From positions 47,585 through 111,584 of the forward strand of contig NZ_CP029256.1 in the NCBI RefSeq assembly GCF_003628755.1: 64,000 bases of DNA. Direction: 5' to 3'. Made by a program: the position numbers and the translations under genes. Every line of letters begins with the position of its first letter. Position 1 is the first letter of the stretch. Positions 54,325 to 62,714 of the stretch are shown piece after piece. Under the pieces are notes generated by a model. That model made no database searches. It was not told the DNA's origin and worked only from the letters and a program-made list of their open reading frames with translations. Source of the stretch: Christensenella minuta (GTDB taxonomy: Bacteria; Bacillota; Clostridia; Christensenellales; Christensenellaceae).

Positions 54325-55866
54325 ATGGCAAGAAAAATGGCTTTGCCTAAAATAGGCGTAAATATGACGGAAGCCGTCATCACAAAGTGGCTCGTGCAGC
54401 CCGGCGATACGGTGAACGAGGGCGATCCGGTCATAGAGGCGGAGACGGACAAGTCCACGCAGGAAATCTATGCCACGGAAGGCGGCATAGTCGCAAGGCT
54501 TCTCGTGGACGAAGGCCAGACGGTGGAATGCTACGCGGACATCATGGTGCTCGTGGACGAGGGCGAGGAATACCGGGAGGAAGCGGCGGAACCGAAAAAA
54601 GCACAGGGTAATGCGCCGCAGGCGGGCGTGCGCAGGATGCAGCTCCCTAAAATAGGCGTAAATATGACGGAAGCCGTCATCACAAAGTGGCTCGTGCAGC
54701 CCGGCGATACGGTGAACGAGGGCGATCCGGTCATAGAGGCGGAAACGGATAAGTCGACGCAGGAAATTTATGCAGCGGAAAGCGGGATCGTTGCCAAGCT
54801 CCTCGCAGACGAAGGGCAGACGGTGGAATGCTATTCGGACATCATGGTGCTCGTGGACGAAGGCGTAGAATATAAGGAAGACGACGACCTCTGCGTCAAT
54901 GGGGAAGAGCCAAAGGCGCAGGCTTCTGATCCCGCAGTTTCTGCGCCGGATTACGCAGCGGAGCCTGCCGTGGTCCCGGCCGCAGACGTGGCAGGGACGC
55001 GCGTGAGGATTTCACCCCTCGCGAAAAAAATTGCGCGGGAAAGTGGAATCGATTTCCGGCTGGTTTCCCCGGCAGAGCCGGGTGGACGGATCGTAAAAGC
55101 TGATGTTCTGAGGTTCCTGCAGAGCGGCGGCGCTGCGGTCTGCGCGCCTGCGGGGGCGGCAGTACCGGAAGCGGAATACGAGGATGTAGCTCTTCCGAAT
55201 ATCCGGAAGGTGATCGCAAGGTCGATGCACGCGTCCCTTTCCGAAATGGCCCAGCTGACGCACTCCTTTTCCTTCGACGCAACGCAGGTCATGGCGTACC
55301 GCAAGATCGTCAAGGAAAATGCGGAAAAATTTGGCCTCGCGAATATTACCTTCAACGATATCATCCTTTTCGCGGTATCGCGCGTGCTCCTGAACCACCG
55401 GGACCTCAACGCGCATTTCCTCGGGGACAAGATGCGCTATTTTACGGACGTGAACCTCGGTATGGCGGTGGATACGCCCCGGGGATTACTGGTGCCGACG
55501 ATTTTCGGTGCGAACAAAATGTCGCTGAACGAGATTGCGGGGGCGGCGAAGGACCTGGCGAAGCAGGCGCAGGAGGGAACAATCTCCCCGGACCTTCTTG
55601 TGGGGGCGTCGTTCACGGTATCGAACCTGGGGACGTACGGAGTGGAACATTTCACGCCGGTCATCAACCCGCCGCAGACGGGCATCCTGGGAGTGAACAA
55701 CATCCAGACGAAGCTGAAGATGGTGGACGGGGAAGCGGTGCCGTACCAGGCGATGGGAATTTCGCTGACATACGACCACAGGGCGCTCGACGGGGCGCCG
55801 GCGTCGCGTTTCGCACAGGAGCTGTGCAGGACGCTGGAAAACTTCATGGCATTGCTTGCCAAATAA
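54325..55866 (+). CDS. Dihydrolipoyl acyltransferase E2 with duplicated lipoyl domain
   Basis: 513 residues from ATG 54325 (AGAGGG upstream). Two lipoyl domains (about residues 4-78 and 104-178), each with the lipoyl lysine in ETDKSTQEIYA; a peripheral-subunit-binding domain (ISPLAKKIARESGIDFRLVSPAEPGGRIVKADVLRFL, about 232-268); a catalytic domain ending DHRALDGAPASRF, where H and D are the usual catalytic pair. The lipoyl DNA is a 98-bp identical direct repeat 300 bp apart. Confidence 0.93.
   Translation: MARKMALPKIGVNMTEAVITKWLVQPGDTVNEGDPVIEAETDKSTQEIYATEGGIVARLLVDEGQTVECYADIMVLVDEGEEYREEAAEPKKAQGNAPQAGVRRMQLPKIGVNMTEAVITKWLVQPGDTVNEGDPVIEAETDKSTQEIYAAESGIVAKLLADEGQTVECYSDIMVLVDEGVEYKEDDDLCVNGEEPKAQASDPAVSAPDYAAEPAVVPAADVAGTRVRISPLAKKIARESGIDFRLVSPAEPGGRIVKADVLRFLQSGGAAVCAPAGAAVPEAEYEDVALPNIRKVIARSMHASLSEMAQLTHSFSFDATQVMAYRKIVKENAEKFGLANITFNDIILFAVSRVLLNHRDLNAHFLGDKMRYFTDVNLGMAVDTPRGLLVPTIFGANKMSLNEIAGAAKDLAKQAQEGTISPDLLVGASFTVSNLGTYGVEHFTPVINPPQTGILGVNNIQTKLKMVDGEAVPYQAMGISLTYDHRALDGAPASRFAQELCRTLENFMALLAK
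54346..54743 (+). repeat. 98-bp identical direct repeat encoding the lipoyl domains
   Basis: Bases 54346-54443 and 54646-54743 are identical, with period exactly 300 bp; the domains continue with partial identity beyond. An in-frame, perfectly conserved pair implies recent duplication or gene conversion. Confidence 0.9.
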
Positions 55867-55878
55867 GGGGTGCTCATT

Positions 55879-57264
55879 ATGGCAAGTTATGACGTAATCG
55901 TAATCGGCGGCGGCCCAGGCGGCTATGTGGCCGCGATCAAGGCGGCGACAAGCGGAAGGAAGACGGCGCTGGTGGAAAAGGAACATTGGGGGGGCGTATG
56001 CCTTAACTGGGGCTGTATTCCCACAAAATCCCTCCTGCGGAACGCCGAAATTATGCGCGGCCTCTCCGAGGGAGAAAAATTTGGGTTTTCCACTGGGAAA
56101 ATCAAAACAGATTATGCGGCTGCGCAGAAGCGCAGCCGCGAGGTAAGCGCGCGGCTCGTGAATGGGATCGAATACCTGATGAAAAAAAATAAGATCACGG
56201 TATATCGGGATTCCGCATCCTTCACAGGGAAGAAAGAGCTTTCGCTTGAGGCTTCCGGCGAAAAGCTTGCGGCAAAGAATATTATAATCGCCACAGGCAG
56301 CAAGCCGTTTGCGCTTCCGATGCTCGATTATTCAATGCCAAACGTGCTTGATTCCAAAAAAGCGCTGCAGGTGACGCACGCGCCGAAAAGTATTATAATC
56401 ATAGGTGCCGGGGCGATCGGAATGGAGTTCGCGACGGTGTTCCGTTCCTATGGAACGGACGTGCACATCATAGAAATGCTGCCCCGTGTGCTTCCTAACG
56501 AAGACGCGGAAATATCCGCGCTCGTTGGAAAAGAGTTCCGGAAAAAAGGCTTTGACGTGCATACCGGCACGAAACTGGCCAAAGTGAAAAACGATGGAAA
56601 AACGGTTTGCGCATGTTTTGAAAAAAACGGAAAGACGTTCGAGCTGCAAAGTGAAGCGGTTCTTGCCGCAACGGGGGTCCGCCCGAATACGGAGGGATTG
56701 AACTTAAAGCTTTTCGGGATCAAAATGGACCGGCGCGGGTGCATCGAAGCAGATGAAAATATGTGCACAAGCGTTCCCGGGATTTATGCGGTCGGCGACG
56801 TAACGGGAAAACTGGCGCTTGCCCATGCGGCGAGCGCACAGGGAATGCGTGCGGTTGACCACATCTGCGGAAAGCGCCGCGGGCCGCTCGATTACAGCAA
56901 TATCCCCAAATGTACCTATACCGTGCCCGAAGTGGCGAGCGCGGGGCTTACCGAGGAAGAAGCGAAAGAAAACGGTTATGATGTGAGAACGGCTGTGTTT
57001 CCGCTTTCGGCGAACGGAAAAGCGATCGCTTATGGGGACGATACGGGCTTTGTCAAGCTGGTTTATGATGAAAAATACGGCCAGCTCCTGGGAATGCACA
57101 TGGCGGGTATTCACGTTACGGAAATGATCTGGGGAGCCGTTGGCTATCTCGGCATGGAAATGACGGTTGAAGAAATGGCAGAGGTCGTTCACCCCCACCC
57201 GACAGTCAGCGAGGCTGTTATGGAAGCGGCCCACATAGCAAATGGCAAACCTGTTCATATCTGA
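55879..57264 (+). CDS. lpdA: Dihydrolipoyl dehydrogenase (E3)
   Basis: 461 residues from ATG 55879 (a GTG at 55870 is less well placed). FAD motif VIVIGGGPGGYVAAI, redox disulfide GVCLNWGCIPTKSLLRN, NAD motif IIIIGAGAIGMEF and C-terminal HPHPTVSE. Reoxidises E2 dihydrolipoamide. It completes the E1-E2-E3 set in one operon. Confidence 0.95.
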   Translation: MASYDVIVIGGGPGGYVAAIKAATSGRKTALVEKEHWGGVCLNWGCIPTKSLLRNAEIMRGLSEGEKFGFSTGKIKTDYAAAQKRSREVSARLVNGIEYLMKKNKITVYRDSASFTGKKELSLEASGEKLAAKNIIIATGSKPFALPMLDYSMPNVLDSKKALQVTHAPKSIIIIGAGAIGMEFATVFRSYGTDVHIIEMLPRVLPNEDAEISALVGKEFRKKGFDVHTGTKLAKVKNDGKTVCACFEKNGKTFELQSEAVLAATGVRPNTEGLNLKLFGIKMDRRGCIEADENMCTSVPGIYAVGDVTGKLALAHAASAQGMRAVDHICGKRRGPLDYSNIPKCTYTVPEVASAGLTEEEAKENGYDVRTAVFPLSANGKAIAYGDDTGFVKLVYDEKYGQLLGMHMAGIHVTEMIWGAVGYLGMEMTVEEMAEVVHPHPTVSEAVMEAAHIANGKPVHI

Positions 57265-57289
57265 TTAAGTTGCTAAAATAATCCTCGTA

Positions 57290-57322
57290 CACTGTCGTTG
57301 TCCCCTAGGGATAGCGACAGTG
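57290..57322 (+). promoter_or_regulatory. Strong stem-loop between E3 and the cysteine-rich gene
   Basis: Outer 8-bp arms CACTGTCG (57290-57297) and CGACAGTG (57315-57322) extended inward by wobble and TCC/GGA pairs to about 14-15 bp. No T run follows; the ribosome site AAAGGAGGAA follows 10 nt later. It may be a processing or attenuation element rather than a terminator. Confidence 0.55.
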
Positions 57323-57346
57323 CCATATATGGGAAAGGAGGAAAAG

Positions 57347-57490
57347 ATGGAGCGAAAACGGGAATGCAGCGGGATTTGCCCGGTGTGTGGATTTCAGTTG
57401 GTATTTGAAGAGGGCGTATGCTATTGTCCGTGCGAATATTGCGGATACAAGTGCAGCCGGTGCAAAAAAGAAGAGGAAAAAAATCAATAG
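57347..57490 (+). CDS. 47-residue cysteine-rich miniprotein
   Basis: Starts with ATG at 57347 behind AAAGGAGG. Nine cysteines in 47 residues (7, 11, 14, 25, 27, 29, 32, 36, 39), spaced as C-x3-C-x2-C ... C-x-C-x-C-x2-C-x3-C-x2-C, with a Glu/Lys-rich tail after Cys39. This could bind one or two zinc ions or an iron-sulfur cluster. It lies between the E3 and TIM-barrel genes, 82 nt after the former and 21 nt before the latter. I know no matching family. Confidence 0.7.
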   Translation: MERKRECSGICPVCGFQLVFEEGVCYCPCEYCGYKCSRCKKEEEKNQ

Positions 57491-57511
57491 AAGGGTGAGG
57501 AGGCCTGCAAA

Positions 57512-58372
57512 ATGGAATATCGGTATGCGTGCGCGGATTTTACGTTTCCGCTGCTCCTCCACGGGGATGTGCTGAAACTGATTGGAATGATGGGGTTTGA
57601 CGGGGTCGACGTCGGGCTGTTTGAAGAACGGTCCCACCTGCGGCCGTCCGGGGAGTTTTACGCGCCGGCGGCGCGCGGCGCGGCGCTCAGGCGCAAAGCA
57701 GAAGATGCGGGGATCGCCGTTGCGGATGTCTTTTTGCAAAGCGCGTTTGATTTTCAAGCGCGCGCGGCAAACCACCCTTCCCCAAAGGTACGGGCAGAAG
57801 AGCGTACGCAGTTTTGCAGGCTGATGGAGTATGCGCGCGCGGCAGGAAGCGGGCACATTACCTGTCTGCCCGGCGTAGCGTTTGCGGGAGAGACATACGG
57901 GGATTCCTATAGGCGTGCGCTGGAGGAATTGGCGTGGCGTGTGGAACGGGCAAAGGAGTGCGGACTGGTATTCGCGGTGGAAGCACATTTAGGTTCGCTC
58001 GCAGATACGCCGGAGAAGGCGGAAAAGCTCGCCGCAGACGTGCCGGGGCTGACGTTGACGCTGGACTATACCCATTTTACCAAAATGGGGGTCGCCGACG
58101 GTGCGGTCGCACCGCTGATGAAGTATGCATCGCATTTCCATGCGCGCGGCGCGGCGGAGGGAAGGCTGCAAACCGTGGTCTGTGAAAGTGCGGTCGATTA
58201 CGATGCGGTGGTTGCGGAAATGGTAAAAACAGGGTACGATGGTTTTATTGGGATTGAATATACCTGGCAGGAATGGGAAGGATGCAACAAGACGGATAAT
58301 GTTTCGGAAAGCATCCTGCTCATGAGGAAGATGAAGGATGCCGAGCGCAAGGCGCGGGAAATGGGAAAATGA
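57512..58372 (+). CDS. Hydroxypyruvate-isomerase-like TIM barrel protein
   Basis: 286 residues, xylose-isomerase-like fold: GFDGVDVGLFEE near the N terminus, metal ligand patterns VFAVEAHLGS, LDYTHFTK, HFHARGAA and IGIEYTWQEW. In operons with GarR and GarK proteins such barrels often convert hydroxypyruvate to tartronate semialdehyde or epimerise ketoses; here this is inference. ATGA overlap with the glycerate kinase start. Confidence 0.8.
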   Translation: MEYRYACADFTFPLLLHGDVLKLIGMMGFDGVDVGLFEERSHLRPSGEFYAPAARGAALRRKAEDAGIAVADVFLQSAFDFQARAANHPSPKVRAEERTQFCRLMEYARAAGSGHITCLPGVAFAGETYGDSYRRALEELAWRVERAKECGLVFAVEAHLGSLADTPEKAEKLAADVPGLTLTLDYTHFTKMGVADGAVAPLMKYASHFHARGAAEGRLQTVVCESAVDYDAVVAEMVKTGYDGFIGIEYTWQEWEGCNKTDNVSESILLMRKMKDAERKAREMGK

Positions 58373-59490
58373 AGATAGTGATAGCGCCCGATTCATTTAA
58401 AGGAACGATAACGTCCGGAGAAATATGTGACATTGTCGGCGCGGCGGCAGCACGGCATTTTCCCAGGGCCGAAATCGTGAAAATACCCGTTTCAGACGGC
58501 GGGGAAGGCATGGTAGACGCGCTGCTGGCGGGCGTGGGCGAACGGATAGCGGTGGAAGTGACCGGGCCGAATTTTACAGAGGAACAGGCGGCCTACGGTA
58601 TCCTGCCGGACGGAACGGCGGTGATCGAGATGGCTGCCGCCAGCGGGATTATGCTGGCCGCGGACCCGAAGCGGCCGATGGATGCGACCTCGCTTGGTAC
58701 GGGCCAGCTGATCCGCGACGCGGCGCGGCGCGGCTGCCGGAAAATAATACTGGGAATCGGCGGCAGCGCGACAATGGACGCGGGACTTGGCATGGCCGCG
58801 GCAATGGGGGTTCGCTTTCTCGACGGCAGCGGCGCGGAGGTGGAACCTACGGCGCGCGGGCTGGGAAAGATCGCCCGTATTGATGCGTCGGTGGTCCCGG
58901 GGGAGATGGACGGACTGAAGATACTGATCGCGAGCGATGTAAAAAATCCGGCCTGCGGGGAAACAGGCTCCGCACAGGTGTTCGGAAGACAGAAAGGGGC
59001 CTCCCGGCAGGATATCGCAGAGATCGACGAATGGATCGTACGGTTTTGCGGACTGGTCCGCGAAGCCACCGGCAAGGATTTGCTGCACACGCCGGGAACG
59101 GGTGCGGCGGGTGGAATGGCGATTCCGCTGCTTGCGTTCTTCGGGGCGGATATCGTACCGGGGATCGACCTTATCTTGGATGCCGCTGGATTTAACGAAA
59201 AAATCCGCGGCGCAAATATGGTCATTACCGGCGAGGGGATGCTGGATGGCCAAAGCCTGGAGGGGAAAGTGCCTGTCGGGGTCGCCCGCCGCGCTAAAAA
59301 AGAGGGGATCCCGGTCGTCGCGCTGGTGGGCGATATTGGGCCGGATTACGCGCGGGCATATGAAGAAGGGATCACAGCGGTCTTTTCGACAAATAAGGCG
59401 GCCGTTCCCTTCGAGATTGCAAAGCAAACCAGCAAGGAAGACCTTGCGCTGCTGGCGGATTCACTCTTTGCTTTTAAGGCGATGCGGTAG
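58369..59490 (+). CDS. Glycerate 2-kinase (GarK/GlxK family)
   Basis: 373 residues, ATGA overlap with the upstream gene. Opens MKIVIAPDSFKGTITSGEI, then PVSDGGEGM, ILGIGGSATMDAG, and MVITGEGMLDGQSLEGKVPVGVAR, all hallmark GarK motifs. Phosphorylates D-glycerate to 2-phosphoglycerate, sending carbon into lower glycolysis. Confidence 0.94.
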   Translation: MKIVIAPDSFKGTITSGEICDIVGAAAARHFPRAEIVKIPVSDGGEGMVDALLAGVGERIAVEVTGPNFTEEQAAYGILPDGTAVIEMAAASGIMLAADPKRPMDATSLGTGQLIRDAARRGCRKIILGIGGSATMDAGLGMAAAMGVRFLDGSGAEVEPTARGLGKIARIDASVVPGEMDGLKILIASDVKNPACGETGSAQVFGRQKGASRQDIAEIDEWIVRFCGLVREATGKDLLHTPGTGAAGGMAIPLLAFFGADIVPGIDLILDAAGFNEKIRGANMVITGEGMLDGQSLEGKVPVGVARRAKKEGIPVVALVGDIGPDYARAYEEGITAVFSTNKAAVPFEIAKQTSKEDLALLADSLFAFKAMR

Positions 59491-59519
59491 GCGCGGCAGG
59501 TGAAAGGAAGGAATTTGTA

Positions 59520-60272
59520 TTGAAATTAGCGAGAGTAAAAACGGAAGCGGGAATCCGCTATGCGCAGCTGCGGGATGGGAAGGCGCTGCTCCTGCGCGAA
59601 GCTCCCTATGACGGCATCTGCTACAGCGGAGAGGAACTACCGCTGGAACAGTGCGGGCTGGCCGTGCCCAGCGAGCCGAAAAACATCGTGGCGGTAGGCC
59701 TCAATTACCGCAGCCATGCCGAAGAGATCAAAATGGAACTGACGAAGGAGCCGCTGATTTTTTCCAAATGGATCAGCTCGATGCTGGACCCGGAAGGAAC
59801 GATCATAAAGCCCCGCGTCTGCAAACAGCTGGATTATGAAGCAGAGCTGGCCTTTGTCGTAAAAAAGAAATGCAAAGAGGTCAGGCGCGGGGATGCCGCG
59901 GAATACATACTGGGTTATACCTGCCTGAACGATGTAACGGCACGCGACCTGCAGGCAGTGGACGGCCAGTGGGCGCGCTGCAAGGGATTCGATACCTTTT
60001 GTCCGTTCGGACCGTGGATTGAAACTGAGTTCGATCCGGAAAATGCACATATCCGGGCCGTTCTCAACGGAAAAGTCGTGCAGGACGGAAACACGAAGGA
60101 TTTTATTTTCGATGTTTTCGAGCTGCTCGAATACATCAGTGGCTTCATGACGCTTTATCCAGGGGATGTCGTAACCACCGGAACGGCAGGGGGGATCGGG
60201 CCGATGGAGCCGGGCGATGAGATTTGCGTCGCAATAGACGGGATCGGAACGCTGCGCAACCATATCGGCTGA
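59520..60272 (+). CDS. Fumarylacetoacetate hydrolase family protein
   Basis: 250 residues, TTG start at 59520 (GAAAGGAAGG). Metal-binding motifs DYEAELAFV, NDVTARDLQ, and the fold signature KNIVAVGLNYRSHAEE with C-terminal GDVVTTGTAGGIG. Family members are acylpyruvases, 2,4-diketo-3-deoxy-sugar-acid hydrolases or oxaloacetate decarboxylases. In this operon a split of a diketo acid into pyruvate and a smaller acid is attractive, but unproven. Confidence 0.88.
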   Translation: MKLARVKTEAGIRYAQLRDGKALLLREAPYDGICYSGEELPLEQCGLAVPSEPKNIVAVGLNYRSHAEEIKMELTKEPLIFSKWISSMLDPEGTIIKPRVCKQLDYEAELAFVVKKKCKEVRRGDAAEYILGYTCLNDVTARDLQAVDGQWARCKGFDTFCPFGPWIETEFDPENAHIRAVLNGKVVQDGNTKDFIFDVFELLEYISGFMTLYPGDVVTTGTAGGIGPMEPGDEICVAIDGIGTLRNHIG

Positions 60273-60334
60273 GGTAAAATTTTGCCGGAACAGGACGGCG
60301 TTCCACCCGGCAAGCACACAGCGCTTCGGGCATG

Positions 60335-60362
60335 CCGGAAAAAGGGCATGCCTTTTTTCCGG
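60335..60362 (+). terminator. Terminator of the catabolic operon
   Basis: CCGGAAAAAGG / CCTTTTTTCCGG with a 5-nt GCATG loop. Confidence 0.8.
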
Positions 60363-60385
60363 CGGCGCGGGCAGGAAAACATAAG

Positions 60386-60414
60386 TTGAGCGGAGCGAAA
60401 CCGTATGGTATGAT
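60386..60414 (+). promoter_or_regulatory. Promoter of the surface protein gene
   Basis: TTGAGC (60386-60391), 17 nt, TATGAT (60409-60414). Confidence 0.6.
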
Positions 60415-60471
60415 GAATGTACGAGTGACGAACGTATCTTTTGATGTCTGGCACTGTCTGGAGGATAGAAG

Positions 60472-62214
60472 ATGAAACGGAAAATTCTGCTTTGTATTAC
60501 CCTTGCAGCCCTGATTCTGGTAGCTTTTGCCTTTCCCGCTTTTGCGGAAATTATTGCTCCGGAAGAAGACGGGGAGAAGGTCCCTTCGGTTCCTGCCATT
60601 GGGATCAACTTGGCTTTTACCGGCACGGACGGCAAGCCGCTTGCGGAAACGGAAGTGTTCCTACAGGAGGATGTGGATACGGAATATCTGTATAACGGGG
60701 TGACAGACAAGGATGGAAAACTTTCCCTGCCCTCCGTTCCCATTTCGGATTTTCAGTTGGTGACCAAAGACCGGGATGATGATCTTACCGGGGCGGTAAA
60801 GGTGCACCTTTATCCTGCGGATAAGACGGAGATACTGAACCAGCCGGAGAATGTCGTTGAAACGATTGACCTGACCCGGGCGCGAAACGCGGCGCTCGTA
60901 ACGGGAAATACTGCGCCAAAAACATCAAAGGGACCGCTTGTGCCCGATAATGTAGAGGTATATACCTACGAGGTGAACGTCAATCAAAAGGCGCCGGCGG
61001 TCGATTTTGTATTCCGGGTCCCGGCAGACGGAAAAATTTTGATGACCGGCGCGGCAGACGGCGTATTGCCCGAACCGACGCCGGAGCCGACTTCTACAAT
61101 GGAACCAACGCCTACTGCGGAACCGACTCCGACCGCCACGCCCCAGCCCACGGAGCAGCCTACGCCCCAGCCCACGGAGCAGCCGGCGCCCACGCCCACG
61201 GAGCAGCCGACGCCCACGCCGACAGCGGCCCCTACCACTCCGCCGGAACGTGTCAATCTGAAGCTATACCTGATGGATGCGAAGGGAAGCGCCTTGCCCG
61301 GCTACTATGCGAGCATCGGCGACAGCCAGCAGGGGATTGCAAACGCGACGGGGACGGTGTATTTTTCTAATATCGATCCCGACGACGCGGAGACCATGCG
61401 CGTGTACGACCATGAAACGAATGTGCGCGGAAAGTGCAGGGTGATATTTGTGGAAGGCGGTTCCACTGCAGTCAGCCTGAAGGATGGCGTATATACCGTA
61501 ACATACAAAGAAGGAACGCAGGATGTTTATATGTCTGCGGATGTCGATCCGGATGGAAGTGAAAAAACGGAGCTCGTCCTTGTAAAAGCATCAGACCGGC
61601 CGATGCCGCATGGCGGAACTGCAAATGAAGGCCAGAAAGACCAGCCCGCCGAACTGGAAGGCGAACCGGGGCTGGACGGTTATCTTGTAGGCGCGGACGG
61701 AAAGACCGTTGCCGGGGCGACAGTAGAGAGCCTGAACACGGAGAATCATGGTATGCTCAGCGGCGTCACGGACGCCAGCGGCTACTTTGAAATCAGCGCC
61801 CTCTCTACGGGAAATCATAAAATTACGGCAACGGCGGAAGACGGGGCCTATATTGGCCAGGTGAAATTTACCGTGCAGGATGCGGATGCTACGGGTATTG
61901 TATCCCGGAATGGAAAATTGATTCTCAGCATCGCGCGGGATGCAAGGAAGGTCTACCTTAATCTCACGGCTGACGGGAACGGAGGCCTCACAATCTCGGA
62001 TGTATCCTCGGGCGCGGCTGTAAAACCGCTCCAGCCGTCGGCGCCGCCGTCGCCGGAGGCAAGCCCCGCGCCTGTCCCGGCGGAAACGGCGGGCGGAGGA
62101 ATCAGCCCCGTCCTCGTGATCGTGCTGGCGGCCGCCGCAGCCGCGGCCGCCATACTGGCGGTATTCCTGGTAAAACGCGGCAAGGACCGCAAAAACAGCG
62201 GAACTAAGGATTGA
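60472..62214 (+). CDS. Secreted/anchored surface protein with Pro/Thr linker and carboxypeptidase-regulatory-like domains
   Basis: 580 residues. Signal peptide (MKRKILLCITLAALILVAFA), an N-terminal beta domain with LAETEVFLQEDVDTEYLY, a Pro/Thr/Glu linker at about residues 201-260 built of EPTPTA/QPTEQPTP units, a second beta domain (ALPGYYASIGDSQQGIAN), a third with the CarboxypepD_reg pattern VAGATVESLNTENHGMLSGV...YFEISALSTGNHKITAT, a Ser/Pro spacer and a C-terminal helix (VLVIVLAAAAAAAAILAVFLV) with a short basic tail. Likely exported, substrate or ligand unknown. Confidence 0.78.
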   Translation: MKRKILLCITLAALILVAFAFPAFAEIIAPEEDGEKVPSVPAIGINLAFTGTDGKPLAETEVFLQEDVDTEYLYNGVTDKDGKLSLPSVPISDFQLVTKDRDDDLTGAVKVHLYPADKTEILNQPENVVETIDLTRARNAALVTGNTAPKTSKGPLVPDNVEVYTYEVNVNQKAPAVDFVFRVPADGKILMTGAADGVLPEPTPEPTSTMEPTPTAEPTPTATPQPTEQPTPQPTEQPAPTPTEQPTPTPTAAPTTPPERVNLKLYLMDAKGSALPGYYASIGDSQQGIANATGTVYFSNIDPDDAETMRVYDHETNVRGKCRVIFVEGGSTAVSLKDGVYTVTYKEGTQDVYMSADVDPDGSEKTELVLVKASDRPMPHGGTANEGQKDQPAELEGEPGLDGYLVGADGKTVAGATVESLNTENHGMLSGVTDASGYFEISALSTGNHKITATAEDGAYIGQVKFTVQDADATGIVSRNGKLILSIARDARKVYLNLTADGNGGLTISDVSSGAAVKPLQPSAPPSPEASPAPVPAETAGGGISPVLVIVLAAAAAAAAILAVFLVKRGKDRKNSGTKD

Positions 62215-62263
62215 CCGGGAAAGATAGGTCTGGAAACAAAAAAGGCATATTTAAAAGCGAACT

Positions 62264-62610
62264 TGTCAAGAAAAAGCAGACGATAAAAAGAGTGAACTCA
62301 GAAGCCTTGTTCAATTCAAAATTGGACAGGGCTTCTGTAGTTTAGGGCAAGGGCGGGTCTGATATGATTGTAATAGAAAACAAACTCATCCGGCGCGGCC
62401 TGAAGGTTGCCGCATAGGTGAAGGCTAAAATCTAAACGCATCTCCTGCTTTATCCGGCCGTTGACCGCTTCGATCACCGGATTATCCGTGGGCGTACCGG
62501 CGTGACATCGAGCGTACTGTTCGTGGGCTTTGGCGAAAGCCCTGGACGAATAGACATAGCCTTGGCCAGTGTGCAAAACTACCGGGGCCTTCTGTCCGTC
62601 CCATTGTTTT
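62264..62610 (-). mobile_element. Degraded IS3-family (IS150-like) element
   Basis: Contains the 3' end of a transposase integrase core on the minus strand. The plus-strand sequence from 62264 (TGTCAAGAAAAAGCAGACGA) starts with TG and looks like an IS3-type terminal inverted repeat; no opposite end is found, so most of the element is lost. Boundaries are approximate. Confidence 0.6.
62316..62609 (-). pseudogene. IS3-family transposase C-terminal fragment
   Basis: About 97 codons readable, from a stop-limited 5' end near 62609. Contains HTGQGYVYSSRAF, GTPTDNPVIEAVNGRIKQEM and FYYNHIRPALALNYRSPVQF, the last third of an rve (DDE) integrase core including the catalytic-region pattern DNPVIE. The N-terminal part and the helix-turn-helix OrfA are missing, so inactive. 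Confidence 0.8.
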
Positions 62611-62631
62611 TACATCAATTTGTATTCTACA

Positions 62632-62669
62632 TAAAAAAGCAGGCATGCTCTTTTTCATGTCTGCTTTGA
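62632..62669 (-). terminator. Terminator of the phosphate-transport operon
   Basis: Read on the minus strand GCAGACATG / CATGCCTGC with one mismatch and a T6 tail; it follows the DUF47 gene by about 45 nt. Confidence 0.75.
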
Positions 62670-62714
62670 GGTTGCTGCTGTATACGGCTGTGTATACGGC
62701 GCTTTTTTATTTAC

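Noticed and set aside
51402..54458. Minus-strand open frame of 1018 codons
   Set aside because: It runs antisense over GarR, E1 alpha and E1 beta, which have clear family motifs and ribosome sites. Its translation is rich in Arg, His and Cys with no recognisable domain, as expected from codon bias.
61080..61250. Short tandem DNA repeats that look like a satellite or CRISPR array
   Set aside because: They are in-frame codons for the Pro/Thr/Glu linker, with no unique spacers or constant repeat length.
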